15,057 nucleotides of DNA from DASRPD01 sp035646535 (lineage in GTDB: Bacteria; Actinomycetota; Acidimicrobiia; IMCC26256; JANYLB01). Location: assembly GCA_035646535.1 (NCBI GenBank), contig DASRPD010000048.1, positions 1-15,057 on the forward strand, given 5' to 3'. The notes under the pieces were generated by a model that ran no database searches, had not been told where the DNA came from, and saw only the letters and a program-made list of their open reading frames with translations. Shown one piece after another: positions 6,554 to 12,486 of the stretch; position 1 is the first letter of the stretch, and each line of letters begins with the position of its first letter. The translations under genes and the position numbers were made by a program.

Positions 6554-6723
6554 CAGCCGCCGTGCCCGAGCTCGACGATCACGTCGTCGTGCTCGTGGCG
6601 ATCGGGCGGCGACGATTCGCCCGGTGCCAGGACCTTGATCCACACGCGCACGCGCACGTGCTCGTCCTCGAAAACGAGTCGCGGGGCGATCGGCCCGAGC
6701 GCAGCGTCGTCCACGCGCGGCAT
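6553..6723 (-). CDS. Small cupin-like protein, probably truncated
   Basis: A 56-residue ORF, too short to be conspicuous, runs from ATG 6723 to TGA 6555-6553. Residues 15-51 (RLVFEDEHVRVRVW then LAPGESSPPDRHEHDDVIVEL) match the first strands and motif 1 of small cupins, with the metal-ligand type HEH at 43-45. Motif 2, which supplies the last His in full-length cupins of about 100 residues, is missing, so a normal metal site cannot form from one chain. The gene ends in a TGATG overlap with the next ORF and leads a coupled chain toward the acyl-CoA dehydrogenase. It could be a decayed cupin or a real mini-cupin. Its start overlaps the start of the divergent acyl-CoA synthetase. Confidence 0.5.
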   Translation of the reverse strand: MPRVDDAALGPIAPRLVFEDEHVRVRVWIKVLAPGESSPPDRHEHDDVIVELGHGG

Positions 6724-6724
6724 G

Positions 6725-8224
6725 ATGGCACGGATGGAAGCCGGACTTCTCGCTCACGCTCGCCGCGATCCCGATCGGGTCGCGCTCCGAGTCGACGATC
6801 AGGTGATCACGTACGGAGACCTCGCCGAGCGCGCCCGCCGCGGCGCGCGGGAGCTGCTCCGTGTGGGTGTGACGCCCGGCGGCACCGTCGCGGTGATGGT
6901 GCCGAACTCGCCCGAGTTCTTCGTCGCCCTGCACGCGGCCGGCCGCCTGGGTGCGGTCGTGGTGCCGATCAATGTGCACTTCAAGGCGGACGAGGTCGGC
7001 TGGATCGTGCGCGACTCCGGTGCGCAGGCGGTCGTGGTCTCGCCCGAGCTCGTCGCCGCGCTCACCGACGTTGCCGATGTTGGGCGGATCGTGGTCGATG
7101 ACGGTTGGCCCGAAGGCGACGGTGACGGCAGCGACCAGGACCTTCCGGTCGCGGAGCCGGGTGACGCGTGGCCGACGACGATGGCCTACACCTCGGGAAC
7201 CACCGGGAGGCCGAAGGGTGTCGCGATCGGTGCCGACGACTTTCGTCGCCGTGCCGCCGGGGTCGCCGGGTCGGGCGAGCGTTGGGAGCTCGGCCCCGAT
7301 GACGTGCACCTGCTCGTCGGTCCCTCGTACCACTCGGGTCCCGGCTTCTGGGCTCAGATGCAGCTCGCGGTCGGCGGATCGGTCGTCATCATGCGCTCGT
7401 GGGACGCGGCCGCCGCTCTCGCTCTCATCGAGGAACATGGCGTCACCAACACCCACATGGTACCGGCCAACTTCTCACGGCTCCTCGCGCTACCGGCGGA
7501 AGTGCGCGACCGCTACGACCTCTCGTCGCTGAAGGTCATCGTGCATGCGGCCGCGCCTTGTCCCGTACCGCTGAAACGAGCGTTCATGGATTTCGTCGGC
7601 GACGACAAGGTGTGGGAGTACTACGGCGCGTCGGAGGGCGGGGGAACGGTCATCTCGCCGCAGGAGTGGCTCGAACATCCCGGCAGCGTCGGTCGACCGT
7701 TCCCGGGCAACGAGTTCGCCATCCTGGACGACGACGGGAACCGGCTCCCGTCGGGCGGGATAGGCACCGTGTACGCGAAGCCCGCGGCGTCGAGCTTCGA
7801 GTACCACAACGATCCGGCCAAGACCGCGGAGGCGCACCGCGACGGTTACTTCACCGTCGGTGACGCGGGCTATCTCGACGAGGACGGGTATCTGTACCTG
7901 ACCGATCGCAAGGCTGACATGGTCATCTCCGGCGGTGTGAACATCTATCCCCGCGAGATCGAGGACTGCCTGTTCCGCCATCCCGGCATCGTCGATTGCG
8001 TGGTGCTCGGAGTACCCGACGACGAGTGGGGCGAGGTGCTGTACACGGTGGTGCAGCGCTCCGATCCCGCCCTGGATGCCGAGGGGGTCATCGGCTGGGT
8101 CCGCGAGCGCTTGGCCGATTACAAGCGTCCCCGCATCGTCGAGTTCGTCGACGAGCTGCCGCGCGACCCCAACGGCAAGGTCCGCAAGCACAAGCTCCGC
8201 GACGCGTACCTTGCCCATCACTGA
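6725..8224 (+). CDS. AMP-dependent acyl-CoA synthetase/ligase
   Basis: This 499-residue member of the ANL superfamily activates a carboxylic acid with ATP to an acyl-adenylate and then to the CoA thioester. All signature motifs are present in order: P-loop YTSGTTGRPKG (155-165), YYGASEGGG (299-307), the GD (379-380) and YLTDRKADMVISGGVNIYPREIE (391-413) region with the hinge, and the C-terminal catalytic lysine in DPNGKVRKHKLRD (481-493). ATG codons at 6722, 6725 and 6734 are all possible; none has a clear ribosome-binding site, and the difference is at most four residues. The conserved PDRVAL stretch starts about 16 residues in, as usual. The substrate cannot be predicted. The gene is divergent from the acyl-CoA dehydrogenase chain and may supply its substrate. 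Confidence 0.93.
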   Translation: MARMEAGLLAHARRDPDRVALRVDDQVITYGDLAERARRGARELLRVGVTPGGTVAVMVPNSPEFFVALHAAGRLGAVVVPINVHFKADEVGWIVRDSGAQAVVVSPELVAALTDVADVGRIVVDDGWPEGDGDGSDQDLPVAEPGDAWPTTMAYTSGTTGRPKGVAIGADDFRRRAAGVAGSGERWELGPDDVHLLVGPSYHSGPGFWAQMQLAVGGSVVIMRSWDAAAALALIEEHGVTNTHMVPANFSRLLALPAEVRDRYDLSSLKVIVHAAAPCPVPLKRAFMDFVGDDKVWEYYGASEGGGTVISPQEWLEHPGSVGRPFPGNEFAILDDDGNRLPSGGIGTVYAKPAASSFEYHNDPAKTAEAHRDGYFTVGDAGYLDEDGYLYLTDRKADMVISGGVNIYPREIEDCLFRHPGIVDCVVLGVPDDEWGEVLYTVVQRSDPALDAEGVIGWVRERLADYKRPRIVEFVDELPRDPNGKVRKHKLRDAYLAHH

Positions 8225-8240
8225 CCAGGAGTAATCGACA

Positions 8241-8257
8241 ATCAGTGGTGATAGACT
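8241..8257 (+). promoter_or_regulatory. Promoter/operator region of the PerR-type regulator
   Basis: TAGACT (8252-8257) is a -10-like box 9 nt before the ATG at 8267, predicting an almost leaderless transcript. An ATCA-gtgg-TGAT inverted repeat (8241-8252) overlaps it, and a wider GACAATC...GGTTGTC pair (8237-8243, 8260-8266; one mismatch) brackets it. The symmetry over the -10 would suit autoregulation, but it is not a clear match to the textbook Fur/PerR box. Confidence 0.35.
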
Positions 8258-8266
8258 TCGGTTGTC

Positions 8267-8689
8267 ATGAAGAACGCGGGCGAACTCACCGACCTCTTCC
8301 GGTCGCGCGGACTGCGGGTGACGCCGCAGCGCCAGGCGATCTTCGGGCTCCTGTACGGCAGTGATCGCCACCCCACCGTCGACGCGATCTACGAAGCCGC
8401 GCGCCGGGCGATGCCGACGATCTCGCGCAAGACCGTGTACCAGACCGTTCACGACCTCGAGGAGCTTGATCAGGTCAGCCTGCTCGACCTCGGGACGGGC
8501 AGCGTGCGCGTCGACCCGAACGTCGAGACCGACCATCAGCATCTCGTGTGCTCATCGTGCGGGATGGTGCGTGACGTGCCGTTCGAGCCGGACGTGCGGC
8601 TCCCGGCGCGGCATCGGCGCGCGTTTGCAGTCGACGCGGTGGACGTGATCTTCCGCGGCCGGTGCGACGAGTGTTCCGAGAGGGCTTGA
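8267..8689 (+). CDS. perR: Fur-family peroxide-type transcriptional regulator (PerR-like)
   Basis: This 140-residue protein has an N-terminal winged helix (GLRVTPQRQAIF then SRKTVYQTVHDLEE) and a C-terminal metal domain. Compared by eye with Bacillus subtilis PerR, all five regulatory metal ligands are present: His35 (HPTVDAIY), Asp83, His90 and His92 (DHQHLVC), and Asp103 (MVRDV). Fur has Glu at the last position; Asp is the PerR hallmark that allows iron-dependent histidine oxidation by H2O2. The structural zinc site is complete: Cys95/Cys98 (CSSC) and Cys133/Cys136 (CDEC). The next gene is rubrerythrin, a classic PerR target. Expected role: repression of this operon until peroxide appears. 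A Zur or Fur role is less likely. ATG 8267 is supported by the adjacent -10 box. Confidence 0.85.
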   Translation: MKNAGELTDLFRSRGLRVTPQRQAIFGLLYGSDRHPTVDAIYEAARRAMPTISRKTVYQTVHDLEELDQVSLLDLGTGSVRVDPNVETDHQHLVCSSCGMVRDVPFEPDVRLPARHRRAFAVDAVDVIFRGRCDECSERA

Positions 8690-8745
8690 CCCGGCTACAA
8701 CCGAGATTCCAGAACCCAAGATCCCAGACCAACAGAGGAGACAAC

Positions 8746-9168
8746 ATGGCGGACCTGAACGGCAGCAAGACCCAAGCGAACCTGAAGGAGGCGTTCGCAG
8801 GTGAGAGCCAGGCGAATCGCCGGTACCTGTACTTCGCCCAGAAGGCCGACATCGAGGGCCTCCCCGACGTGGCCGCGTTGTTCCGCTCGGTCGCCGAGGG
8901 CGAGACCGGCCACGCGTTCGGTCACTTCGACTTCTTGGCCGAGACGGGTGACCCGGTGACCGGTGAGCCGGTTGGCCCGACCGACGACAACCTGAAGTCG
9001 GCGATCGCGGGCGAGACCTATGAGTACACCGAGATGTACCCGGGCTTCGCCAAGACGGCCCGTGAAGAGGGCTTGGAAGAGATCTCGGAATGGCTCGAGG
9101 TGTTGGCGCGCGCCGAGAAGAGCCACGCCGGCCGCTTCGCCCAGGGTCTCGAATCCTTGGACGCGTGA
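8746..9168 (+). CDS. Rubrerythrin (diiron peroxidase) lacking the rubredoxin domain
   Basis: A 140-residue four-helix diiron protein that reduces hydrogen peroxide to water. All seven ligands known from Desulfovibrio vulgaris rubrerythrin are visible: Glu20 (AGESQAN), Glu53 and His56 (EGETGHA), Glu90 and Glu93 (AGETYEY), Glu124 and His127 (AEKSHAGRF). The usual C-terminal rubredoxin domain with two CxxC pairs, which feeds electrons to the diiron site, is absent; the chain ends at GLESLDA just after the last helix. An external electron donor is thus expected. The start at 8746 is fixed by GAGGAG (8735-8740); a longer in-frame start at 8662 would overlap the regulator. It lies 56 nt after perR and shares a GTGA overlap with the Fe-S oxidoreductase gene downstream. 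Confidence 0.93.
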   Translation: MADLNGSKTQANLKEAFAGESQANRRYLYFAQKADIEGLPDVAALFRSVAEGETGHAFGHFDFLAETGDPVTGEPVGPTDDNLKSAIAGETYEYTEMYPGFAKTAREEGLEEISEWLEVLARAEKSHAGRFAQGLESLDA

Positions 9169-10460
9169 CCTCGACCAACCTGTACGACCCGCTCGCGGCC
9201 GGGTACTTCGACCCGGCCGCGGCGCGGGCCGAGCGGGAGCGGACCTTCCAGATCTGCTCGGACTGTCGCATCTGCGTGCGCTTCTGTCCGTCCTTCAAAG
9301 ACCTGTTCACGATGATCGACAGCTACGACGACGGCGCCAGCGACGTCACGGTGCTCACCGATGACCAACACCGCGTCGTGGTCGACGAGTGCTACCAGTG
9401 CAAGCTCTGCTACATCGCCTGCCCCTACACGCCGGGCAAGGGGCAGGACTGGGTCGTCGACTTCCCACGCCTGATGCTGCGCTCCCTCGCGATCCATCAG
9501 CGTGAAGGCAAGGTGGCGCGGGGCGCGAAGCTGCTGGCCGAGACCGATCTCCAGGGAAGAGTCGCGACCACGCTCGCACCGGTGGTGAACCTCACCAACA
9601 ACGTCGGGTTCGTGCGCGGCATCATGGAGAAGGCGACCGGCATCGCCAGGGACCGGCTCTTGCCGACGTACGCGAGGGTGCGTTTCTCGAAGTGGTTCCG
9701 CGACCGTCCTCGCGTCGGTGAGCCGCGCCGAGCCACGGTCGCGGTGTTCCCGACCTGTCTCGTCGAGTACCAGGATCCCGATATCGGCAAGGCCCTCGTC
9801 GGGGTGTACGAGCGCAACGGAATCGCGTGCGAGCTCCCCGAGGGGCAGGTGTGCTGCGGCATGCCGTGGCTCGACGCGGGAGATGTCACCAAGTTCGAGG
9901 AGCAGGCGGCCAAGAACGTCGCCGTGCTCGCCGTCGCGGTTCGCGCCGGCCACGACGTCGTGGTTCCCCAACCGACGTGCGGATACGTGCTGAAGAACGA
10001 GTACCCCGACTTTCTCGCCACCGATGATGCCCGCCTCGTCGCCGAGCGCACCTTCGACGCGTCCGAGTACCTCATGAAGTGCCACCGCGAGGAGCCGCTC
10101 GACACCGAGTTCTCGGGTGGGCGAACCTACGACACGATCACGTGGCAGCATGCGTGTCACGCCCGTGCCCAACAGGTCGGCCCGAAGAGCCGTGATCTCA
10201 TGAAGCTCACCGGGGCCGAGGTCACGATCGTGGAGCGCTGCTCGGCGATCGATGGCACCTGGGGCCTGCGCGCCGAGAACGTCGAGATGGCGAAACGAAT
10301 CGCGAAGCCACTCATGGACGCGATCGACAATGCCGACACCGATCTCGTGGCCGGAGATTGCCATCTGTCGAACACCGCGATCCGGGAAGCCACCGGGAAG
10401 GTGCCGTCCCACCCGCTCGAAGTGCTCGCCCGCGCCTACGGCATCGAGGACGGCGGATGA
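9165..10460 (+). CDS. Fe-S oxidoreductase with two 4Fe-4S clusters and two CCG domains (GlpC/HdrD-like)
   Basis: This 431-residue protein resembles GlpC and HdrD-type subunits that move electrons between membrane carriers and soluble partners. Two ferredoxin-type motifs lie near the N-terminus: Cys31/34/37/41 (CSDCRICVRFCP) and Cys76/79/82/86 (CYQCKLCYIACP). Two cysteine-rich CCG domains follow: PTC198 with CCG (230-232) and TCG (271-273), then HAC331, CSAIDG (359-364) and DCH (398-400). In the second domain the CC pair is reduced to Cys-Ser. No flavin motif or membrane helix is seen, so a partner must supply electrons. Start GTG 9165 overlaps the rubrerythrin stop (GTGA) and its own stop overlaps the DUF3501 start (ATGA), implying a tight stoichiometric unit. 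It probably donates electrons to rubrerythrin. Confidence 0.88.
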   Translation: MTSTNLYDPLAAGYFDPAAARAERERTFQICSDCRICVRFCPSFKDLFTMIDSYDDGASDVTVLTDDQHRVVVDECYQCKLCYIACPYTPGKGQDWVVDFPRLMLRSLAIHQREGKVARGAKLLAETDLQGRVATTLAPVVNLTNNVGFVRGIMEKATGIARDRLLPTYARVRFSKWFRDRPRVGEPRRATVAVFPTCLVEYQDPDIGKALVGVYERNGIACELPEGQVCCGMPWLDAGDVTKFEEQAAKNVAVLAVAVRAGHDVVVPQPTCGYVLKNEYPDFLATDDARLVAERTFDASEYLMKCHREEPLDTEFSGGRTYDTITWQHACHARAQQVGPKSRDLMKLTGAEVTIVERCSAIDGTWGLRAENVEMAKRIAKPLMDAIDNADTDLVAGDCHLSNTAIREATGKVPSHPLEVLARAYGIEDGG

Positions 10461-11038
10461 GGAAGCTCACGAACTCCGACATCAAGGACCTGCGGGCCTA
10501 CGAGCGCGAGCGCGATGCGTTCCGCGCCGAGATCATCTCCATGAAGCGCAAGCGCCGGATCCACGTGGGCGACATCGTGACGATGGTGTTCGAGAACGCG
10601 GCCACGATGCGGTTCCAGATCCAGGAGATGGCCCGCGCGGAGCGGATGCTGCGTGACGAGCAGATCGAGCACGAGATCGCGACGTACAACGAGCTGATCC
10701 CCGAGGACGGTCAGCTCTCGTCCACGTTGTTCATCGAGATCGATGACGACCAGGCACTGCGGTATTGGCTCCCGCGCCTACCCGGTCTCCAGGATCACGT
10801 CCATATCGACGTAGCGGGGGAGCGGTCGACCGGTGTCGAGCCGGACGCCGACCGGCTCACACGCGAATCCGAGACGACAACGACGGTGCACTACCTGAAG
10901 TTCTCGTTCACCGCGGCGCAGCGGGCCGCGTTCGCCGACGGGCCGGCCCGGATCGTGATCGACCACCCCGAGTACCAAGAGAGCGTCGAGCTGGACGACG
11001 AACAGCGCGACGAGATCGTCGGCGACTTCGCGGCTTGA
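10457..11038 (+). CDS. DUF3501 family protein
   Basis: This 193-residue cytosolic protein begins MRKLTNSDIKDLRAYERERD and shows the KRKRRIHVGDIVTMVFEN and IQEMARAERM stretches typical of DUF3501. No enzymatic motif, cysteine cluster or membrane helix is visible; the chain is rich in acidic and basic residues. From general knowledge, DUF3501 genes commonly sit beside rubrerythrin and CCG-type Fe-S oxidoreductase genes. The 4-nt ATGA overlap with the oxidoreductase, preceded by GAGG, supports a shared complex or pathway. A role as assembly factor or electron-transfer partner is inference. It ends the operon; dUTPase downstream has its own -10 box. Confidence 0.85.
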   Translation: MRKLTNSDIKDLRAYERERDAFRAEIISMKRKRRIHVGDIVTMVFENAATMRFQIQEMARAERMLRDEQIEHEIATYNELIPEDGQLSSTLFIEIDDDQALRYWLPRLPGLQDHVHIDVAGERSTGVEPDADRLTRESETTTTVHYLKFSFTAAQRAAFADGPARIVIDHPEYQESVELDDEQRDEIVGDFAA

Positions 11039-11051
11039 GCGCGCGTCCCAC

Positions 11052-11057
11052 TAGCGT
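11052..11057 (+). promoter_or_regulatory. -10 box of a probable leaderless promoter for dUTPase
   Basis: TAGCGT sits 8 nt upstream of the GTG start codon at 11066, in the 27-nt gap after the DUF3501 gene. No ribosome-binding site is visible in the short interval, which supports a leaderless transcript and separates dut from the upstream operon. Confidence 0.5.
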
Positions 11058-11065
11058 CTTCAGCC

Positions 11066-11500
11066 GTGCGTATCTCGATCACTCGACTCGATCCGGAGCT
11101 TGCGCTCCCGACCTCCCAGCACGCCGACGACGCCGGTTACGACCTGTGCGCCCGTGAGGACGCGCGACTCACGCCCGGTGGTGGTCGTGTCTTGGTCCCG
11201 ACCGGCGTGGCGGTGGCGATCCCGCCCGGCTACGGCGGCTTCGTGCAGCCGCGCTCGGGCCTGGCACTGCGGCACGGGGTCACGTGCCTCAACACGCCGG
11301 GGCTCATCGACCCCCAATACCGCGGTGAGGTGAAGGTGCTGCTGGTGAACACCGACCCGACCGAGCCGTATGACGTGCACCGGGGCGACCGCATCGCGCA
11401 GCTCGTCGTCCAGCAGGTCGAGCAACTCGAATGGCGCGAGGTCGACGTGCTGGACGACACGACGCGCGACACGTTCGGATGGGGGTCGACCGGCCGATGA
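11066..11500 (+). CDS. dut: Deoxyuridine 5'-triphosphate nucleotidohydrolase (dUTPase)
   Basis: A 144-residue trimeric-type dUTPase that hydrolyses dUTP to dUMP and pyrophosphate, keeping uracil out of DNA and providing dUMP for thymidylate synthesis. The five family motifs are in order: DAGYDLCA (22-29), PRSGLALRHG (62-71), PGLIDPQYRGEV (78-89) with catalytic Asp82, GDRIAQLV (107-114), and the C-terminal TRDTFGWGSTGR (133-144), where a Trp replaces the usual Gly-Phe arrangement of RGxGGFGSTG. Length is normal. GTG 11066 is chosen because a -10 box lies directly upstream and because the chain starts at the expected beta strand (RISITRLDP). It is a housekeeping gene, transcribed convergently with the glycosyltransferase. 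Confidence 0.95.
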   Translation: MRISITRLDPELALPTSQHADDAGYDLCAREDARLTPGGGRVLVPTGVAVAIPPGYGGFVQPRSGLALRHGVTCLNTPGLIDPQYRGEVKVLLVNTDPTEPYDVHRGDRIAQLVVQQVEQLEWREVDVLDDTTRDTFGWGSTGR

Positions 11501-11504
11501 ACCG

Positions 11505-11519
11505 GTTCCGTTTCGGAAC
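11505..11519. terminator. Short hairpin between convergent dut and glycosyltransferase genes
   Basis: GTTCCG-ttt-CGGAAC forms a perfect 6-bp stem with a 3-nt loop, 4 nt after the dut stop codon. No T-run follows on the plus strand, so it is at best a weak or Rho-assisted terminator, or an mRNA 3'-end stabiliser. Confidence 0.35.
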
Positions 11520-11553
11520 GCTCAACGAGCAGGCCAGGCCGGCCCGTTGCTGA

Positions 11554-11658
11554 CGGGCCGTCCGTTCACGGGCCGCCTGCCTTCGGGTCGCCTGCTCACG
11601 GCCCGTCTGCTTTCGGCCCGCCTGCATTCGGGGTGTCGGCTTTCGGAGTGTTTGGCGA
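11554..11658. repeat. Seven 15-nt tandem repeats crossing the glycosyltransferase stop codon
   Basis: Seven consecutive 15-nt units (11554-11568, then every 15 nt to 11644-11658) match the consensus CGGSCCGYCTGCTTT, best conserved in the middle units. On the minus strand they encode the pentapeptides PNTPK/ADTPN/AGGPK/ADGP at the protein end. The stop TGA (11598-11596) is formed by the variable last triplet of one unit, and three units lie beyond it in the same register. Confidence 0.75.
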
Positions 11659-12447
11659 TCGCGGTGGCTCGGTCGACGAATCGCGCTGGAGGCGCCACCA
11701 CTCGCCTGGTCCTTCGACGAGGTAACGGCGAGCGAGACGCTTCGGGTCGCGGGTCAGCCGCCACAGCCACTCGGCCCGGGCCCGGCGGACCCACTCCGGT
11801 GCTCGGGCCTGCTCGCCGACGATGAACTCCGCCGACGCGCCGAAGGCCAGACCGACGCGGATGCCGGTGGTGTCCGCGAAGTGCTCGAGCCAATGCTCCT
11901 GGCGGGGCTTGCCGAGTCCGACGACGAGCAGGGCGGGCCCGGCCGCGCGGATCGTCGCCGCAAGCGCCTGCGACTGGCTCGCGTCGTCGAGCTGTGCCCG
12001 TGACGGCGCCCAGTGGCCCACGATCGTCAGTGCCGTCCAGCGCTCGGCGCACGCCGCCCGCAGGCGCGGTCCCAGCGCCGCGTCGCCGCCGAGGAACCCG
12101 ACCGGGGCGCCCATGTCGGCCGCGGTGGCCAGGACGTCCGCCAGCAGGTCGGATCCCGCGAGCAATGGCCAGGAGCCGCCGGTGAGCCGGTCGGCGCGAC
12201 GCACGAGCGGTGCGCCGTCGAGCAGCACGAGCCACGAGTGGTCGGACCGTTCGAAGAAACCGCCCTCAGGTCCGCCCGGGCGGAACACACCGAGGTGTTG
12301 CAGGTTGGCCGAAGCCACGAGCAGAGCGGGCTCGATCGAGTCAGCCCGTAGGCGGTCGCCGATGAGGTCGAGCGCGACGTGGTGTTGCGCGAGGTCGACG
12401 GCGACGCCGCCCAGGTTGATCCGCCGCGGAGTCGGTCCGGAAGACAT
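11596..12447 (-). CDS. WecG/TagA/CpsF-family glycosyltransferase (GT26)
   Basis: This 283-residue enzyme of family GT26 transfers a sugar (in known members N-acetylmannosamine or related) from a UDP-sugar to an undecaprenyl-linked acceptor at the cytoplasmic face of the membrane during cell-surface polymer synthesis. Visible are NLGGVAVD near the N-terminus, the catalytic-type Asp77 in LLDGAPLV, GGDAALGPRLR (120-130), GLGKPRQEHWL (177-187) and FGASAEFIVGEQARAPEWVRRARAEWLWRL (203-231), all family hallmarks. Residues 257-283 are a low-complexity tail, including PNTPKADTPNAGGPKADGP, encoded by a 15-nt tandem repeat. In the family the C-terminal region after the arginine-rich stretch (here residues 235-255) helps membrane association, so the tail may be dispensable. 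ATG 12447 or GTG 12450 are both possible starts. Confidence 0.85.
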   Translation of the reverse strand: MSSGPTPRRINLGGVAVDLAQHHVALDLIGDRLRADSIEPALLVASANLQHLGVFRPGGPEGGFFERSDHSWLVLLDGAPLVRRADRLTGGSWPLLAGSDLLADVLATAADMGAPVGFLGGDAALGPRLRAACAERWTALTIVGHWAPSRAQLDDASQSQALAATIRAAGPALLVVGLGKPRQEHWLEHFADTTGIRVGLAFGASAEFIVGEQARAPEWVRRARAEWLWRLTRDPKRLARRYLVEGPGEWWRLQRDSSTEPPRSPNTPKADTPNAGGPKADGP

Positions 12448-12462
12448 CACCGTGATCGGTGA
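12447..12462. promoter_or_regulatory. Inverted repeat between divergent glycosyltransferase and LLM oxidoreductase genes
   Basis: TCACCG-tgat-CGGTGA forms a perfect 6-bp inverted repeat that overlaps the glycosyltransferase start codon. It lies 11 nt before the TAGCAT box of the oxidoreductase gene and next to a minus-strand -10-like TACGCT (12467-12462). It could be an operator affecting both directions, or chance symmetry in GC-rich DNA. Confidence 0.35.
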
Positions 12463-12473
12463 GCGTACTGCCG

Positions 12474-12479
12474 TAGCAT
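12474..12479 (+). promoter_or_regulatory. -10 box of a probable leaderless promoter for the LLM oxidoreductase
   Basis: TAGCAT is 7 nt before GTG 12487. The ATG at 12478 overlaps this box, so it would lie upstream of the predicted transcription start; this is the reason for choosing GTG 12487 as the translation start. Confidence 0.5.
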
Positions 12480-12486
12480 GCGCCCC

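Noticed and set aside
8662..8745. Longer rubrerythrin start at 8662
   Set aside because: It would overlap the regulator gene and add residues absent from rubrerythrins; ATG 8746 has GAGGAG at proper spacing.
9018..10412. A 464-codon minus-strand open frame
   Set aside because: Antisense to the Fe-S oxidoreductase, whose cluster motifs and overlaps with its neighbours prove the plus strand is coding.
11541..11658. Possible CRISPR array in the regularly spaced repeats
   Set aside because: Units are 15 nt, contiguous without spacers, and in phase with a coding frame, so they are a tandem repeat.
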